64,000 nucleotides of DNA from an uncultured Candidatus Cenarchaeum sp. (GCA_958295735.1 OY282369.1:2456983-2520982), one strand, 5' to 3'. Shown: positions 1 through 8,050, counted from the first letter of the stretch. Notes: generated by a model from the sequence alone, not told the origin. Numbers and translations: made by a program.

Positions 1-9
1 CCGCTGGGC

Positions 10-429
10 ATGGGCGCGGCAAAGCTGGACGAGAGCGACACCGTTCGCCTGATCTGGAAGCTCGAGGAACTCGTGGAGGAGGACGCGGCGAGGTGCGGCA
101 TGACGCATGCCGAGATGATACCGGCCGTGGAATACACCTTCGCGAAGTGGCGCGATATCCCGCGGGAGACCACGCGCGCCGTCTTGGAGGACTACCTGAA
201 GAACCCGGAAAAGTACGAGGGCGCGCTGAAAAGGCGCGAGAGCTCTAGGCCCCCCTCCTACTGGGGCGAGCCGCACGACCCGGTCACCCCGGCCGATCTC
301 GACGCCGCCGCGGATGAGCTGATAGCCGCACACAGAGCCGTGAGCGAAGCGCGCGAGGCTGAGAGGAAGCAGAGTCTCGCCGCGTCCCCCCCGCCCCCCG
401 CGGTTGCGCGCGCGGACGCTGCACGCTAG
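10..429 (+). CDS. Conserved hypothetical protein
   Basis: A 139-codon frame open from the window edge. The ATG at 10 is the first start seen, but the frame is open upstream, so the true start may lie outside. The protein is hydrophilic and mostly helical, has no signal peptide or membrane segment, and contains an acidic first half and a WGEPHDP motif near residue 85, followed by an alanine-rich helical tail. I do not recognise a family and assign no function. It is codirectional with lysK, 213 bases upstream of it, and codon use is GC-rich at third positions like its neighbours, which supports real coding. Confidence 0.6.
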   Translation: MGAAKLDESDTVRLIWKLEELVEEDAARCGMTHAEMIPAVEYTFAKWRDIPRETTRAVLEDYLKNPEKYEGALKRRESSRPPSYWGEPHDPVTPADLDAAADELIAAHRAVSEAREAERKQSLAASPPPPAVARADAAR

Positions 430-606
430 GCCGGCCGGCGCGGCGCCGGCCGGGCCGCGGGCATCCGGCCGCTGCAACCGGAGCCCGGGAGGGCGGGACG
501 CGCGCCCCGGCCGCCCCCGCCGATCCCGCCGCGGAAGCGCCGGCGCGCGCGCCGGGCCGGAGGGGAGCGGGCGGGGCCGCGCGCCCCGGCCGCCCGCGCC
601 GATCAG

Positions 607-614
607 AAAAAATA
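607..614 (+). promoter_or_regulatory. TATA-like box for lysK
   Basis: The run AAAAAATA is the only AT-rich patch in the 213-base gap before lysK. It is centred about 32 bases before the ATG at 643, slightly farther than the usual 26 in this window, so a leader of a few bases is expected. Confidence 0.4.
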
Positions 615-642
615 GCCCCGGGCGGGGGGTGCGGCTGCGGGG

Positions 643-2391
643 ATGGGAGGGACGGGCGGCGGTTCTCGGGGAGGGGCGGGAGCGGGCGGGGCCCCGCGGC
701 CGGCCGGGAAGGGGCGGGAGATCATCGGGCGCGGCACCTGGATAGACAAGCTGGCCCGCGAGATGCTGGACCGCGAGGTGTCGCTGGGCCGGAGCCTCGG
801 CATGGTGCGGGTCGAGAGCGGCCTGGGCGCCTCCGGCGTGCCGCATCTGGGCAGCCTGGGGGACGCCGCGAGGGCCTACGCGGTCTGCCTGGCCGTGAGG
901 GACGCGGGGCACGCCTCGGAGCTCCTGGCGTACTCGGACGACATGGACGGGCTGCGCAGGGTCCCCGAGGGCCTCCCGGCGTGGCTGGGGGAGCACCTGG
1001 CCAAGCCGGTCTCGGCGGTGCCCGACCCGCGCGGGTGCCACGACTCGTACGGCTCCCACATGAGCAGCCTGCTGCTGGAGGGACTGGACGCCCTCGGGAT
1101 ACGGTACGCCTTCCGCAGCGCGCGCGACGCGTACGGCCGGGGGCTGCTGGCGGGGCAGGCGAGGGCGATACTCTCCGAGGCCTCCCGTATAGGCGAGCAG
1201 ATAGAGCGGATGGTGGGGCAGGACAAGTTCAGGCGCGTCCTCCCGTACTACCCCGTCTGCGAGCGGTGCGGCCGCCTGTACACGACCGAGGCCCTCCGGT
1301 ACCACGCGGGCGAGGGCAGGGTGGAGTACAGGTGCGCGGGGGCCGGCGTGGGGGGCGGCCGCGTGCCCGGGTGCGGCCACTCCGGGGAGGCCGACGTGGC
1401 GAGGGATCCGGGCAAGCTGGCCTGGAAGGTCGAGTTCGCCGCGCGGTGGCAGGCCTTCGACGTGCGGTTCGAGGCGTACGGCAAGGACATCATGGACTCG
1501 GTGCGCGTGAACGACTGGGTCTGCAGCGAGGTGCTCGGCACCCCGCCCCCGCACCACGCCAGGTACGAGATGTTCCTGGACAAGGGCGGGAGGAAGATCT
1601 CAAAGTCGGTAGGCGGCGCCGTGACGGCGCAGCAGTGGCTGCGGTACGGCACGCCCCAGTCCCTGCTGCTGCTCATGTACAAGAGGATGCGGGGCGCGCG
1701 CGGTATAGGGCTGGAGGACGTGCCGGCCCTGATGGACGAGTGCATGGATCTCGAGGAAGCCTACCGCGCGGGAGGCGGGAGGGGCGCGGGGATGGAGGCC
1801 AAGGAGCGCGGGCTGCTAGAGTACGTGCACTTGCTGGAGCCGCCCGAGGGCCCGCCGCTCCGAGCAAGCTACAGGATCCTGCTGGGGCTCGCGCGCGCCT
1901 TCCGGGAGGACAGGGAAAGGAACGTGGTGAAGCGGCTCGCATCGTACAGCGCGATCAGCGGGGACCCTGACGAAAGGGAAAAGGCCCGCATCGCGGAGCT
2001 GGTGAGGCTGGCGGGCAACTACGCGGACGACTTTCCCGACGAGGCGCAGCGGGAGGCGCGGCACAGGATAGAAGCTCAATCGCGAACGGCGTACCGCATC
2101 GGAGGCGGCGGGGCGCGCCCGGCGGAGGGCGTGGGGACCGGGCGGGCCCTGGCAGATCTGGCCGTGGCGCTGGACGCGATGGGCGGCGACCCCGCGGGCG
2201 GGGATCCGGCGGGCGCGGTGCGGGATGCCATCCGGGAGGCGGCCGGCCGCAACGGGGTGGAGATGCGCGACCTGTGCCGCGCGGTGTACCGGGTGCTGCT
2301 GGGGGCCGACCGCGGGCCCAGGCTGGGGCAGTTCATACTGGACACGGGCCCGGGCAGGGTGGCCGAGAGGCTGAGGAAGCATACCGGCTGA
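643..2391 (+). CDS. lysK: Lysyl-tRNA synthetase, class I
   Basis: Charges tRNA-Lys with lysine in the cytoplasm (EC 6.1.1.6). This is the class I form found in most archaea and some bacteria. At 582 residues it is near the usual family length. Visible features are an N-terminal GRGTWIDKLA block at about residue 27, the HIGH-type signature PHLG at residues 67-70, a cysteine-rich zinc-binding-like insertion (CERCGRLY then a YRCAG and GCGH segment) at about 206-245, and the KMSKS-type loop KISKS at about 318. The C-terminal helical anticodon-binding part follows. The roughly 26-residue glycine-rich N-terminal extension is odd, but no other in-frame start codon lies between 643 and the conserved block. 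The stop overlaps the next gene's ATG by one base (TGATG), indicating translational coupling. Confidence 0.95.
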   Translation: MGGTGGGSRGGAGAGGAPRPAGKGREIIGRGTWIDKLAREMLDREVSLGRSLGMVRVESGLGASGVPHLGSLGDAARAYAVCLAVRDAGHASELLAYSDDMDGLRRVPEGLPAWLGEHLAKPVSAVPDPRGCHDSYGSHMSSLLLEGLDALGIRYAFRSARDAYGRGLLAGQARAILSEASRIGEQIERMVGQDKFRRVLPYYPVCERCGRLYTTEALRYHAGEGRVEYRCAGAGVGGGRVPGCGHSGEADVARDPGKLAWKVEFAARWQAFDVRFEAYGKDIMDSVRVNDWVCSEVLGTPPPHHARYEMFLDKGGRKISKSVGGAVTAQQWLRYGTPQSLLLLMYKRMRGARGIGLEDVPALMDECMDLEEAYRAGGGRGAGMEAKERGLLEYVHLLEPPEGPPLRASYRILLGLARAFREDRERNVVKRLASYSAISGDPDEREKARIAELVRLAGNYADDFPDEAQREARHRIEAQSRTAYRIGGGGARPAEGVGTGRALADLAVALDAMGGDPAGGDPAGAVRDAIREAAGRNGVEMRDLCRAVYRVLLGADRGPRLGQFILDTGPGRVAERLRKHTG

Positions 2392-2588
2392 TGGCGCACG
2401 ACGAGCACAACCGCAGGCGGAGCGGGGGGTTCTTCCTCATAATACTGGGCGCGCTGATCTTCGTGACGGCGCCCCTGTACCTGGCCGACTCGCCGGAGCT
2501 GGGCGCGGCGGCCATCGCGTTCGGGTTCCTGGTGGGCGGCCTGGGGTTCTACATGACCTTCCTGCGCCGGCGCTCCCGGAGGGCGTGA
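2391..2588 (+). CDS. Small two-helix membrane protein
   Basis: A 65-residue protein beginning MAHDEHNRRR, with two hydrophobic helices (about residues 13-30 and 37-57) joined by a short acidic loop, and an arginine-rich C terminus (RRRSRRA). The charge pattern suggests both ends face the cytoplasm. Its ATG shares one base with the lysK stop codon, so it is co-transcribed and probably translationally coupled with lysK. There is no recognisable enzymatic motif. Function unknown; it may simply be an operon passenger with a membrane role. Confidence 0.7.
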   Translation: MAHDEHNRRRSGGFFLIILGALIFVTAPLYLADSPELGAAAIAFGFLVGGLGFYMTFLRRRSRRA

Positions 2589-2624
2589 CGGCGGCCCGCG
2601 GGATCCGCGGCCCGCGATAGCACC

Positions 2625-2634
2625 TTTTTTTAAG
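2625..2634 (+). promoter_or_regulatory. TATA box for coiled-coil gene
   Basis: TTTTTTTAAG, the sole AT-rich patch in the gap, centred about 26 bases before the ATG at 2655, as expected for an archaeal leaderless transcript. Confidence 0.7.
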
Positions 2635-2654
2635 ACGGCCTGCGGACGGGCGGC

Positions 2655-4643
2655 ATGGGCTGGTTCAAGTGGTCAAAGTACGACCCGGAGGGCAGCGGCG
2701 GGCAGCCGGGCGCGGAGGCCCCTGACGCGGGCGGCGGGGGGGAGGCGCGGGACGGCACTTCCGCGGCTCCCGGGAAGGGCGCCGATGCCCCCGACGGGGA
2801 AGGTTCCGGGGCCCCCGACGGGGAAGGTTCCGGGGCCGCGGGCGCGAAGGATGCCGAGGCCCCCGGCGTGAAGGATGCCGAGGCCCCCGGCGCGAAGGAT
2901 GCCGAGGCCCCCGGCGCGAAGGATGCCGAGGCCGAGGCCGCGGGCGCGAAGGATGCCGAGGCCGCGGGCGCGAAGGATGCCGAGGCCGCGGGCGCGAAGG
3001 ATGCCGAGGCCGCGGGCGCGAAGGATGCCGAGGCCGCGGGCGCGAAGGATGCCGAGGCCGCGGGCGCGAAGGATGCCGAGGCCGCGGGCGCGAAGGATGC
3101 CGAGGCCGCGGGCGCGAAGGATGCCGAGGCCGCGGGCGCGAAGGATGCCGAGGCCGCGGGCGCGAAGGATGCCGAGGCCGCGGGCGCGAAGGATGCCGAG
3201 GCCGCGGGCGCGAAGGATGCCGAGGCCGCGGGCGCGAAGGATGCCGAGGCCGCGGGCGCGAAGGATGCCGAGGCCCCCGGCGCGAAGGATGCCGAGGCCC
3301 CCGGCGCGAAGGATGCCGAGGCCGCGGGCGCGAAGGATGCCGGGGCCGCGGGCGCGAAGGATGCCGGGGCGGAGGCTCCAGGCGCGAGCCCCGATGCCCC
3401 CGGCGCGAGCCCCGGGGCAGAGGCGCCGGGCGGGACGGGAAGCGGCGGGGAGGGCCCGCCGCCGGCCGCGCCGGATCCCGCGCGCGGGGGCCGCGATGCG
3501 GGCGGGGAGCGCCGGTGGCCCGCCGAGTCGGATCTCGCCGAGAGGAGGGCGCGCCTCGACGATCTGGAGGGGCAGGTCTCCCTCAAGGAGCGCATCCTGC
3601 AGTCCGCCTCCGGCCGGCTGGAGGCGGTGAAAAAAGAGTACGACGACGCGGTGGGCCACCTGATGTCGTCGAAGATGGAGCTGCGCTCCATGAAAAAGGA
3701 GATCGAGTCGCTCGCCGCCGAGCGCGACGGCATGCTGGAAAAGGTCGCCCCACTGCGCGAGCAGCTCTACGGCATCGAGGAAAAGCTGGCCGAGAAGCAG
3801 GGGCGGGCCGACGAGCTGGCCAAGGCCGAGGCCCTCCTGGCCGAGACGACGGACGAGATCGCGAGGAAGCAGGCCGAGGCCGAGGGCCTGGGGGCCGAAG
3901 TGGCGAGGAGGCGCGCCGCGGCCGAGGTGGCGCTGGCCGAGACGACGGACGGGATAGCGAAGAAGCGGGCCGAGGCCGAGGAGCTCGGGGCCGACGTGGC
4001 GAGGAGGCGCGCCGAGGCCGAGGTGTCGCTGGCCGACGTGGCCGACGAGATCGCGAAGAAGCGCGCCGAGGCCGCGGACCTGGAGGCCGCGATAGCGAAG
4101 AAGCGGGCCAAGGCGGAGGACCTGGGCGCCGACATCGCGAGGAGGCGGACCGGGGCCGAGGAGACCCTGGCCGGCGTGGCCGGCGAGATAGCGAAGAGGC
4201 GGGCCGCCGCCGACGACCTGGACGTCGAGATAGCGAAGAAGCGGGCCAAGGCCGAGGAGCTGGAGGCCGGGATAGCGAGGAGGCGGGCCGCCGCCGAGGA
4301 CCTGGAGAGGCGGAACTCCGAGTCCGAGTCGGCGCTGGGCCTGCTCGACGCCAAGCGCAGGAACCTCGAGGAGGCGGCCGCGGAGGCCGCCGGGCGCCTG
4401 GACGCGGCGCGGGCCGCGCCCCCCGGCGCGGCCGGGCCGGCCGGCGCCCCCGCGCCCCCCGACGGGTCCGGATCGGAGAGGCACGTCATGGAGGCGGCCA
4501 GCGCCATAGTCTCGTCGGTATCCCAAAAACTGCGGGCCGCCGAGAGCGAGCTGGCCGCGGTGAAGCTGGTGCTGCAGAAGGAGAGGGAGGGGCACGCGGC
4601 CACGCGCGAAAAGCTCGCGCTGCTGCGGGGCGGCCCCCCCTAG
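2655..4643 (+). CDS. Repeat-rich coiled-coil protein
   Basis: A 662-residue acidic protein. After MGWFKWSKYD comes a low-complexity region (about residues 20-280) built of the octapeptide DAEAAGAK and variants with P or V. The C-terminal half (about 290-660) is a long predicted coiled coil with regularly spaced EIAKKRAEAEEL-type units. There is no signal peptide or membrane helix, so it is probably cytoplasmic. The architecture resembles structural or scaffolding coiled-coil proteins, but no family is recognised. It has its own TATA box 26 bases upstream. Its stop codon overlaps that of the convergent downstream gene in a shared CTAG. Confidence 0.75.
   Translation: MGWFKWSKYDPEGSGGQPGAEAPDAGGGGEARDGTSAAPGKGADAPDGEGSGAPDGEGSGAAGAKDAEAPGVKDAEAPGAKDAEAPGAKDAEAEAAGAKDAEAAGAKDAEAAGAKDAEAAGAKDAEAAGAKDAEAAGAKDAEAAGAKDAEAAGAKDAEAAGAKDAEAAGAKDAEAAGAKDAEAAGAKDAEAAGAKDAEAAGAKDAEAPGAKDAEAPGAKDAEAAGAKDAGAAGAKDAGAEAPGASPDAPGASPGAEAPGGTGSGGEGPPPAAPDPARGGRDAGGERRWPAESDLAERRARLDDLEGQVSLKERILQSASGRLEAVKKEYDDAVGHLMSSKMELRSMKKEIESLAAERDGMLEKVAPLREQLYGIEEKLAEKQGRADELAKAEALLAETTDEIARKQAEAEGLGAEVARRRAAAEVALAETTDGIAKKRAEAEELGADVARRRAEAEVSLADVADEIAKKRAEAADLEAAIAKKRAKAEDLGADIARRRTGAEETLAGVAGEIAKRRAAADDLDVEIAKKRAKAEELEAGIARRRAAAEDLERRNSESESALGLLDAKRRNLEEAAAEAAGRLDAARAAPPGAAGPAGAPAPPDGSGSERHVMEAASAIVSSVSQKLRAAESELAAVKLVLQKEREGHAATREKLALLRGGPP
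2838..3390 (+). repeat. 24-bp tandem repeat array (DAEAAGAK)
   Basis: From 2952 to 3263 there are 13 perfectly spaced 24-bp units encoding DAEAAGAK, flanked by variant units (AEAPGVK, AEAPGAK, AGAAGAK). The near-identity of units at DNA level suggests recent expansion, so copy number probably varies between strains. Confidence 0.95.
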
Positions 4644-5086
4644 AACCCCGCGTACCTGCCCTTCCACTCGGCCTTTACCTGCTCCTCGGTCGCGCCCAAG
4701 TCGTACAGCGGGGACCGCACCTCGTGCACCGACTCCAGCCTCACCTTGGCGACCGACGATATGGGGCTCCTGACGCCTCCCGCCCTGTACCGCGCGACGA
4801 TCTCCCCGAACTCGGCCCCTCCGTCCAGCACCTCGGCGGTCCCCTCGAACCTGTACCCCCTCCTCAGCAGGGGATCCACCACGCAGGCCGCCACCGCCGG
4901 GTTGGCCCGCAGGTTCCTCGTGGTCCCCGGGGAGCGGATGTCGGCCACGACCAGGCAGCCCTCGCCCCACGGGGCGATCGTCCCCCTCGGCGACACGGCC
5001 GGCCTCCCCCCGGGAGTCACGGTGGCCACGAAGCCGAGCCTCAGCCTGCCCAGGAACTCGATCGCCTCGGGGCCCGCGGACGCCAC
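4640..5086 (-). CDS. Pyridoxamine 5'-phosphate oxidase-like FMN-binding protein
   Basis: A 148-residue protein with the split-barrel pattern of the pyridoxamine-phosphate-oxidase/flavin-reductase-like superfamily: FLGRLRLGFVATVTPGGRP near the N terminus, SPRGTIAPWG next, then TRNLRANPAVAACVVDP and a GYRFEGTAEV strand. Such proteins bind FMN, F420 or haem and are usually cytoplasmic oxidoreductases or FMN sensors; the exact substrate cannot be told. The GTG at 5086 is chosen because a TATA box (GGTTTTAAC) lies 26 bases upstream; the longer frame is GC-rich noise. It converges on the coiled-coil gene, sharing a four-base CTAG stop overlap. Confidence 0.8.
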   Translation of the reverse strand: MASAGPEAIEFLGRLRLGFVATVTPGGRPAVSPRGTIAPWGEGCLVVADIRSPGTTRNLRANPAVAACVVDPLLRRGYRFEGTAEVLDGGAEFGEIVARYRAGGVRSPISSVAKVRLESVHEVRSPLYDLGATEEQVKAEWKGRYAGF

Positions 5087-5107
5087 GGGGCGGGGGCGGC
5101 GCGGGGC

Positions 5108-5114
5108 GTTAAAA
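5108..5114 (-). promoter_or_regulatory. TATA box for PPOX-like gene
   Basis: GTTTTAA on the minus strand, centred about 25 bases before the GTG at 5086. Confidence 0.65.
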
Positions 5115-5130
5115 CCCCACCGCGGCGGCG

Positions 5131-5229
5131 CTACCTCATCAACTCTACCACTATATCGGAGAGGAAGAACAGGCCTATCCCGCCGCCTATTATCGCCACC
5201 CACGCGGCGATCTTTCGCGCCCTGTCCAC
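5131..5229 (-). CDS. Possible 32-residue single-helix membrane peptide
   Basis: From a GTG at 5229 this reads MDRARKIAAWVAIIG, then a hydrophobic segment ending in the acidic LSDIVVELMR. A basic N terminus, about 18 apolar residues and a short tail fit a small single-pass membrane protein. The frame is closed by an upstream TAG, so the start is fixed if the gene is real. No convincing TATA box is seen. It is much more AT-rich than flanking noncoding DNA, in line with coding hydrophobic residues. Function unknown. Confidence 0.4.
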   Translation of the reverse strand: MDRARKIAAWVAIIGGGIGLFFLSDIVVELMR

Positions 5230-5302
5230 GCGCGGCGCGGGGCGGCGGCGCTAATGAACGTAACCGCCGGGCCGGCGGGGGCCCCGCGGCCGGCAGCAAA
5301 GA

Positions 5303-5310
5303 CAGATAAC
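5303..5310 (+). promoter_or_regulatory. TATA-like box for cysteine-rich pair
   Basis: CAGATAAC centred 25 bases before the ATG at 5332. This spacing favours that ATG over the ATG at 5254. Confidence 0.55.
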
Positions 5311-5331
5311 GCGGGCCCGCGGGGGCGGGGC

Positions 5332-5511
5332 ATGGTGGGGCCGCGCGACGGGGGGTTCGGGTTCGACCAATCCAAAAAGTACGCCTCGGTGGACAACGTG
5401 GACGAGATCTGCGTCCAGTGCCAGGCGGGGCAGCACGCCAAGTGCCTCGCCCGGTCAGGCGGGGCCGCCGCGTGCGAGTGCGAGCACTGCATAATAAGCG
5501 GCGGCGCGTAG
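5332..5511 (+). CDS. Small cysteine-rich (zinc-binding-like) protein
   Basis: A 59-residue protein. Residues 27-53 hold six cysteines and two histidines in the order CVQC, QHAKC, CECEHC. The spacing resembles a compact zinc-binding knuckle, but no named zinc-finger family is recognised. An upstream ATG at 5254 is in frame but lies before the TATA-like box, so the shorter form is preferred. A second, similar cysteine-rich gene starts nine bases after the stop, so the two are probably one transcript. Possible roles are nucleic-acid or metal binding; this is inference from composition only. Confidence 0.65.
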   Translation: MVGPRDGGFGFDQSKKYASVDNVDEICVQCQAGQHAKCLARSGGAAACECEHCIISGGA

Positions 5512-5520
5512 GGGTCGGCG

Positions 5521-5673
5521 ATGCAGTGCAGGAACCTGGAGGCCGGCTGCTACCACGACGGCGCGGCCCACGCGGGCGGGGCCGCCGGGCGGTGCCTGGT
5601 GAGGGGGTGCGGCTGCGCCGGGTTCGCGGGGCGGGGGGGCGATGCCGCGGGGCCCGCGCCGCGGAAGGCGTGA
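5521..5673 (+). CDS. Second small cysteine-rich protein
   Basis: A 50-residue frame starting MQCRNLEAGCYHDG, with cysteines at positions 3, 10, 25, 30 and 32 and histidines at 12 and 17. The order of Cys, His and the glycine/alanine-rich spacer resembles the preceding 59-residue protein, so the two may be distant tandem duplicates. It begins nine bases after its neighbour's stop and has no promoter of its own. It is too short for standard gene callers, but third codon positions are nearly all G or C, as in real genes here. Confidence 0.55.
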   Translation: MQCRNLEAGCYHDGAAHAGGAAGRCLVRGCGCAGFAGRGGDAAGPAPRKA

Positions 5674-5789
5674 ACGCCCCCGCCGCGCGGCCGCCCCCCT
5701 TCCGCGCACGAATGCCAGCGCCGCGGCCAGGGCGCGATCGCCGCACGCCGCGTCGTGCCTGCCCGGCAGGGGGATCGGGAGCGACGCGA

Positions 5790-6220
5790 TCAGCGCCCGC
5801 AAAGCGTTGGACGTCTTCCTGCACGAGCTGACGGTTTTGAAGCGGTTTTCCCCGCATCGGCGGCCTCGGCCCCCGGAAGCGCGCTCGCCCCCCCGCGCAG
5901 GCACCCGATGCCGGACTCGAAGTCCGCCCCGCGCGCCCCGCCCGCCTCCGCGCCCGTCGGGATCGACCGGGATTCGGCGCCCTTCCGCGGGCGGCTCCCG
6001 CCGCCGATCTCCCGCGCGATCGCGCCGGGCCGCGCGGCCCGCCCCGCGGCGTTGTGGCACGGGATGCCGGCCGCCGCGAACGCGGACGGGCGGCCCCTCC
6101 CGCGGCGCGGCCTCTCGGCGAACCTCCCGCAGTCGGGCTCCGCGCACCCGCTGGAGATCAGCCGGCCCGCCCCGGCGGGGAGCCCTGGCGATGGTGGCTC
6201 CCCTGCAGCATCTCGGTCAT
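5790..6220 (-). pseudogene. Possible degenerate cysteine-containing gene
   Basis: The minus strand from about 6165 down to 5790 has a strongly coding-like third-position bias and encodes a segment with ISSGCAEPDCGRF, GIPCHN and GIGCLRGG. The only plausible start (ATG at 6220 or 6211, MTEMLQGSHHRQG) is in another frame and ends at a TGA just where the cysteine-containing frame becomes convincing, so one base appears to be gained or lost near 6165. No family is recognised. The rest of 5674-6286 shows no other credible gene. Confidence 0.25.
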
Positions 6221-6261
6221 TTCTAATTGGAATCCACAGCGCAAGCGATGGATCGGCGTCG

Positions 6262-6269
6262 TATTTTAG
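6262..6269 (+). promoter_or_regulatory. TATA-like box for Excalibur gene
   Basis: TATTTTAG lies about 21 bases before the ATG at 6287, in a distinctly AT-rich patch. Confidence 0.4.
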
Positions 6270-6286
6270 CAACCAAAAGTACGTTC

Positions 6287-6689
6287 ATGCATATCTTGGT
6301 GGGCTGCGCTGGAACTTTTAGCCGGCTCGTTTTTTCTTGTTTTTTTGCTTGCGATCCCATTGTCATACGCCGACGCCGAGTATGAAAAAATGTACAACCT
6401 CCGATTGGAGATCGTGTACGTGTTCCCGGAATCGGTTGAAGAATTGGTCGAGCGCGGGTACATCATAGAGGCAGTCGGTGAAGATCTTCAAGAAGATGCG
6501 ATCGTGACCTCAAACTGCCACCACCCCGAATCATACCCGCATGTCTGTGTTGGCGGGTTTCCAGATCTTGACTGCCTTGAGATAAAGTTTAGGGATTTTG
6601 TGGTAATCCCGCCCGATCCATACGGGTTTGATCTGGATGGAGACGGTTTGGGCTGCGAAAGCCGGCACTATCCGCACCCGGGCGGCTGA
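6287..6689 (+). CDS. Secreted Excalibur-like calcium-binding protein, frameshifted
   Basis: The C terminus ends in PYGFDLDGDGLGCES, the DxDxDGxxCE signature of the Excalibur domain, a small extracellular calcium-binding motif known from bacterial surface proteins. The reading frame is clear from 6345 but lacks a usable start. The ATG at 6287 is in another frame; removing one T from the six-T run at 6330-6335 joins the two into MHILVGC...RLVFLVFLLAIPLSYADA, a textbook signal peptide. So the gene is either inactivated, switchable at the T run, or carries a sequencing indel. Base composition (about half AT at 6230-6690) is unlike its surroundings and suggests acquisition by transfer. Cysteines in the middle may form disulfides. 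Confidence 0.6.
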
Positions 6690-7446
6690 TCGCCGGTTCA
6701 ATTGGTGCGGGTTTGCCTGTCCGGGATTAGTTTGGCCGCCCCTCCGGTCACGATCTTGCCGCGCGCCCTCCGGGTCACGGTATCGGCCGACCCGCTTTCA
6801 ACTCCCGCATCGAATCCGACCCGTTTCCGGCAAGGGCCACCGTGGGTTGCCCGCAGCGCGCGGGCGGCCCGCCCCCGCCCGCGCGGCGCTCGGCGCTCTC
6901 GTGACTGCTTCCGGGATGCTTCCGCGGCCCTGCGCGCCCTCCGGCTTTTTCCGGCCGCATCCGTCGCCGCTCTTGCGGGCGGCGGCCCTACCTCATTCCT
7001 GCGAGTTGGGCGGGGGCGGAGCGTCGGGAGCTTCGGCGTGCCGGCCTTTCTGCCTGCATGGGCCGCCCGCCTGCCGCCGTCTGCGGCGGCAGCGCCGCCG
7101 AGGACGGGAACGGGGGGGGGGGGGAGGGGCGGAGGCCTGGCGGGCGCCGCCGGCGCCTGCTCTTGGCGCGGCCCGCTCACCAAGAGGGTGCTCTCCACCG
7201 TGCTCGCGCTGGCGGGCGCCGCCGGCGCCTGCTCTTGGCGCGGCCCGTCCCGCAACCGGCATTCCGCCGCGCCGCGCTCTCTCCTTCCCGCCAGAACCGC
7301 CCCGCCGCCCGCCAGCCCGCCCCGCGCGCGCCTCGGCGCGCGACCCGCGGCGGGGCGCGGAGCCGGCTGCCCGCCTCCGCCTGGCGCGAACCAGATCGAC
7401 GAGGGCGTTCCCGCGCCGGCCGCCGCCGCGCCGCGCCGCGATCAGC
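6690..7446 (+). other. Gene-poor stretch with G tract and direct repeat
   Basis: No convincing gene is seen. It holds a 13-G tract at 7112-7124 and a perfect 39-bp direct repeat (7137-7175 and 7209-7247, 72 bases apart). In one plus-strand frame the repeats read LAGAAGACSW, the second preceded by KRVLSTVLA, which looks like a fragment of a lipobox signal peptide behind a G tract. This may be the relic of a switchable surface-protein gene, but that is speculation. Confidence 0.5.
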
Positions 7447-7450
7447 AAGG

Positions 7451-7457
7451 ATTAAAT
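7451..7457 (+). promoter_or_regulatory. TATA box for tRNA-Asn
   Basis: ATTAAAT centred 30 bases before the first base of the tRNA. Confidence 0.6.
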
Positions 7458-7483
7458 CGGCTCGGCCGGCCGCCGGCTCGGTT

Positions 7484-7557
7484 GCCGCCCTAGCTCAGCA
7501 CGGTAGAGCGTCGGACTGTTAATCCGTTGGTCGCCAGTTCAAGTCTGGTGGGCGGCG
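7484..7557 (+). tRNA. tRNA-Asn (GTT)
   Basis: Folds as a complete cloverleaf. The seven-pair acceptor stem (GCCGCCC with GGGCGGC) is perfect. The four-pair D stem is GCTC/GAGC. The anticodon loop CTGTTAA gives GTT at 7518-7520, with one U-U mismatch at the base of that stem. The five-pair T stem closes the loop TTCAAGT. The discriminator base is G, and CCA is not encoded. No intron is present. Confidence 0.96.
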
Positions 7558-7567
7558 CCCAGCACAA

Positions 7568-8050
7568 TCAAGGCGTCGGCGCCCGGCCGCGGCGCCCCCC
7601 CGCCTCCAGCTCGGAGCGCAGGGCCGCCAGGGATGCGGAGTAGAACGAGCCCAGGCGCGCCCGGAACGCGGCGAACTCGGCCCCGGTCATCCTCTCGCTC
7701 TCGAAGCGGGACCGCCACGTTATCCTGGTGCGCCCCCTCCCCGCCGGCCCCAGGGACACGGTCGCGTGGTAGGCCCGCAGCGGGAGGCCGTCGCTGGCCA
7801 CGTACGAGACGGCCCGCCCTTCCTCCCACCCCGTGATGATCTCCCTCACCACGCTGCCGTCCCCGAACTCGATCTCCCGCACGGCGCCCGGCCCGCTGCG
7901 CGGGCCCCGTAACAGCCGCGCCCCCGTGACGCCTGCGGCCCACCGCAGGTCGGCGATGCGCCTCACGCGGGCCCAAGCCGCGGCGCGCGGGGCCCCGGCC
8001 GCGACGGACCTCTTCAGGAAGCCGACGTGAAAGTCCCCACTCGCGGCCAA
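7568..8050 (-). CDS. SRPBCC (START-like) domain protein
   Basis: A 160-residue protein with the polyketide cyclase/START-like pattern: FLKRSVAAGAPRAAAWARVRRIADLRW at the N terminus, a central VVREIITGWEEGRAVSYVASDGLPLRAYHATVSL strand series, TRITWRSRFES, and a long C-terminal amphipathic helix. Such helix-grip folds bind hydrophobic ligands in a cavity; the ligand is unknown. The TTG at 8050 is chosen because a TATA box lies exactly 26 bases upstream; the frame extends farther but through GC-rich noncoding DNA. It converges on tRNA-Asn, ending 11 bases after it. Confidence 0.75.
   Translation of the reverse strand: MAASGDFHVGFLKRSVAAGAPRAAAWARVRRIADLRWAAGVTGARLLRGPRSGPGAVREIEFGDGSVVREIITGWEEGRAVSYVASDGLPLRAYHATVSLGPAGRGRTRITWRSRFESERMTGAEFAAFRARLGSFYSASLAALRSELEAGGRRGRAPTP

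Noticed and set aside
404-745. Plus-strand frame overlapping lysK start
   Set aside because: Arginine/glycine/proline composition typical of a wrong frame in GC-rich DNA; it overlaps lysK without any promoter.
2838-3390. CRISPR-like array
   Set aside because: The 24-bp units are directly tandem with no unique spacers and keep the reading frame of a protein. The same applies to the repeats at 13905, 26221 and 62694. No CRISPR array is seen anywhere in the window.
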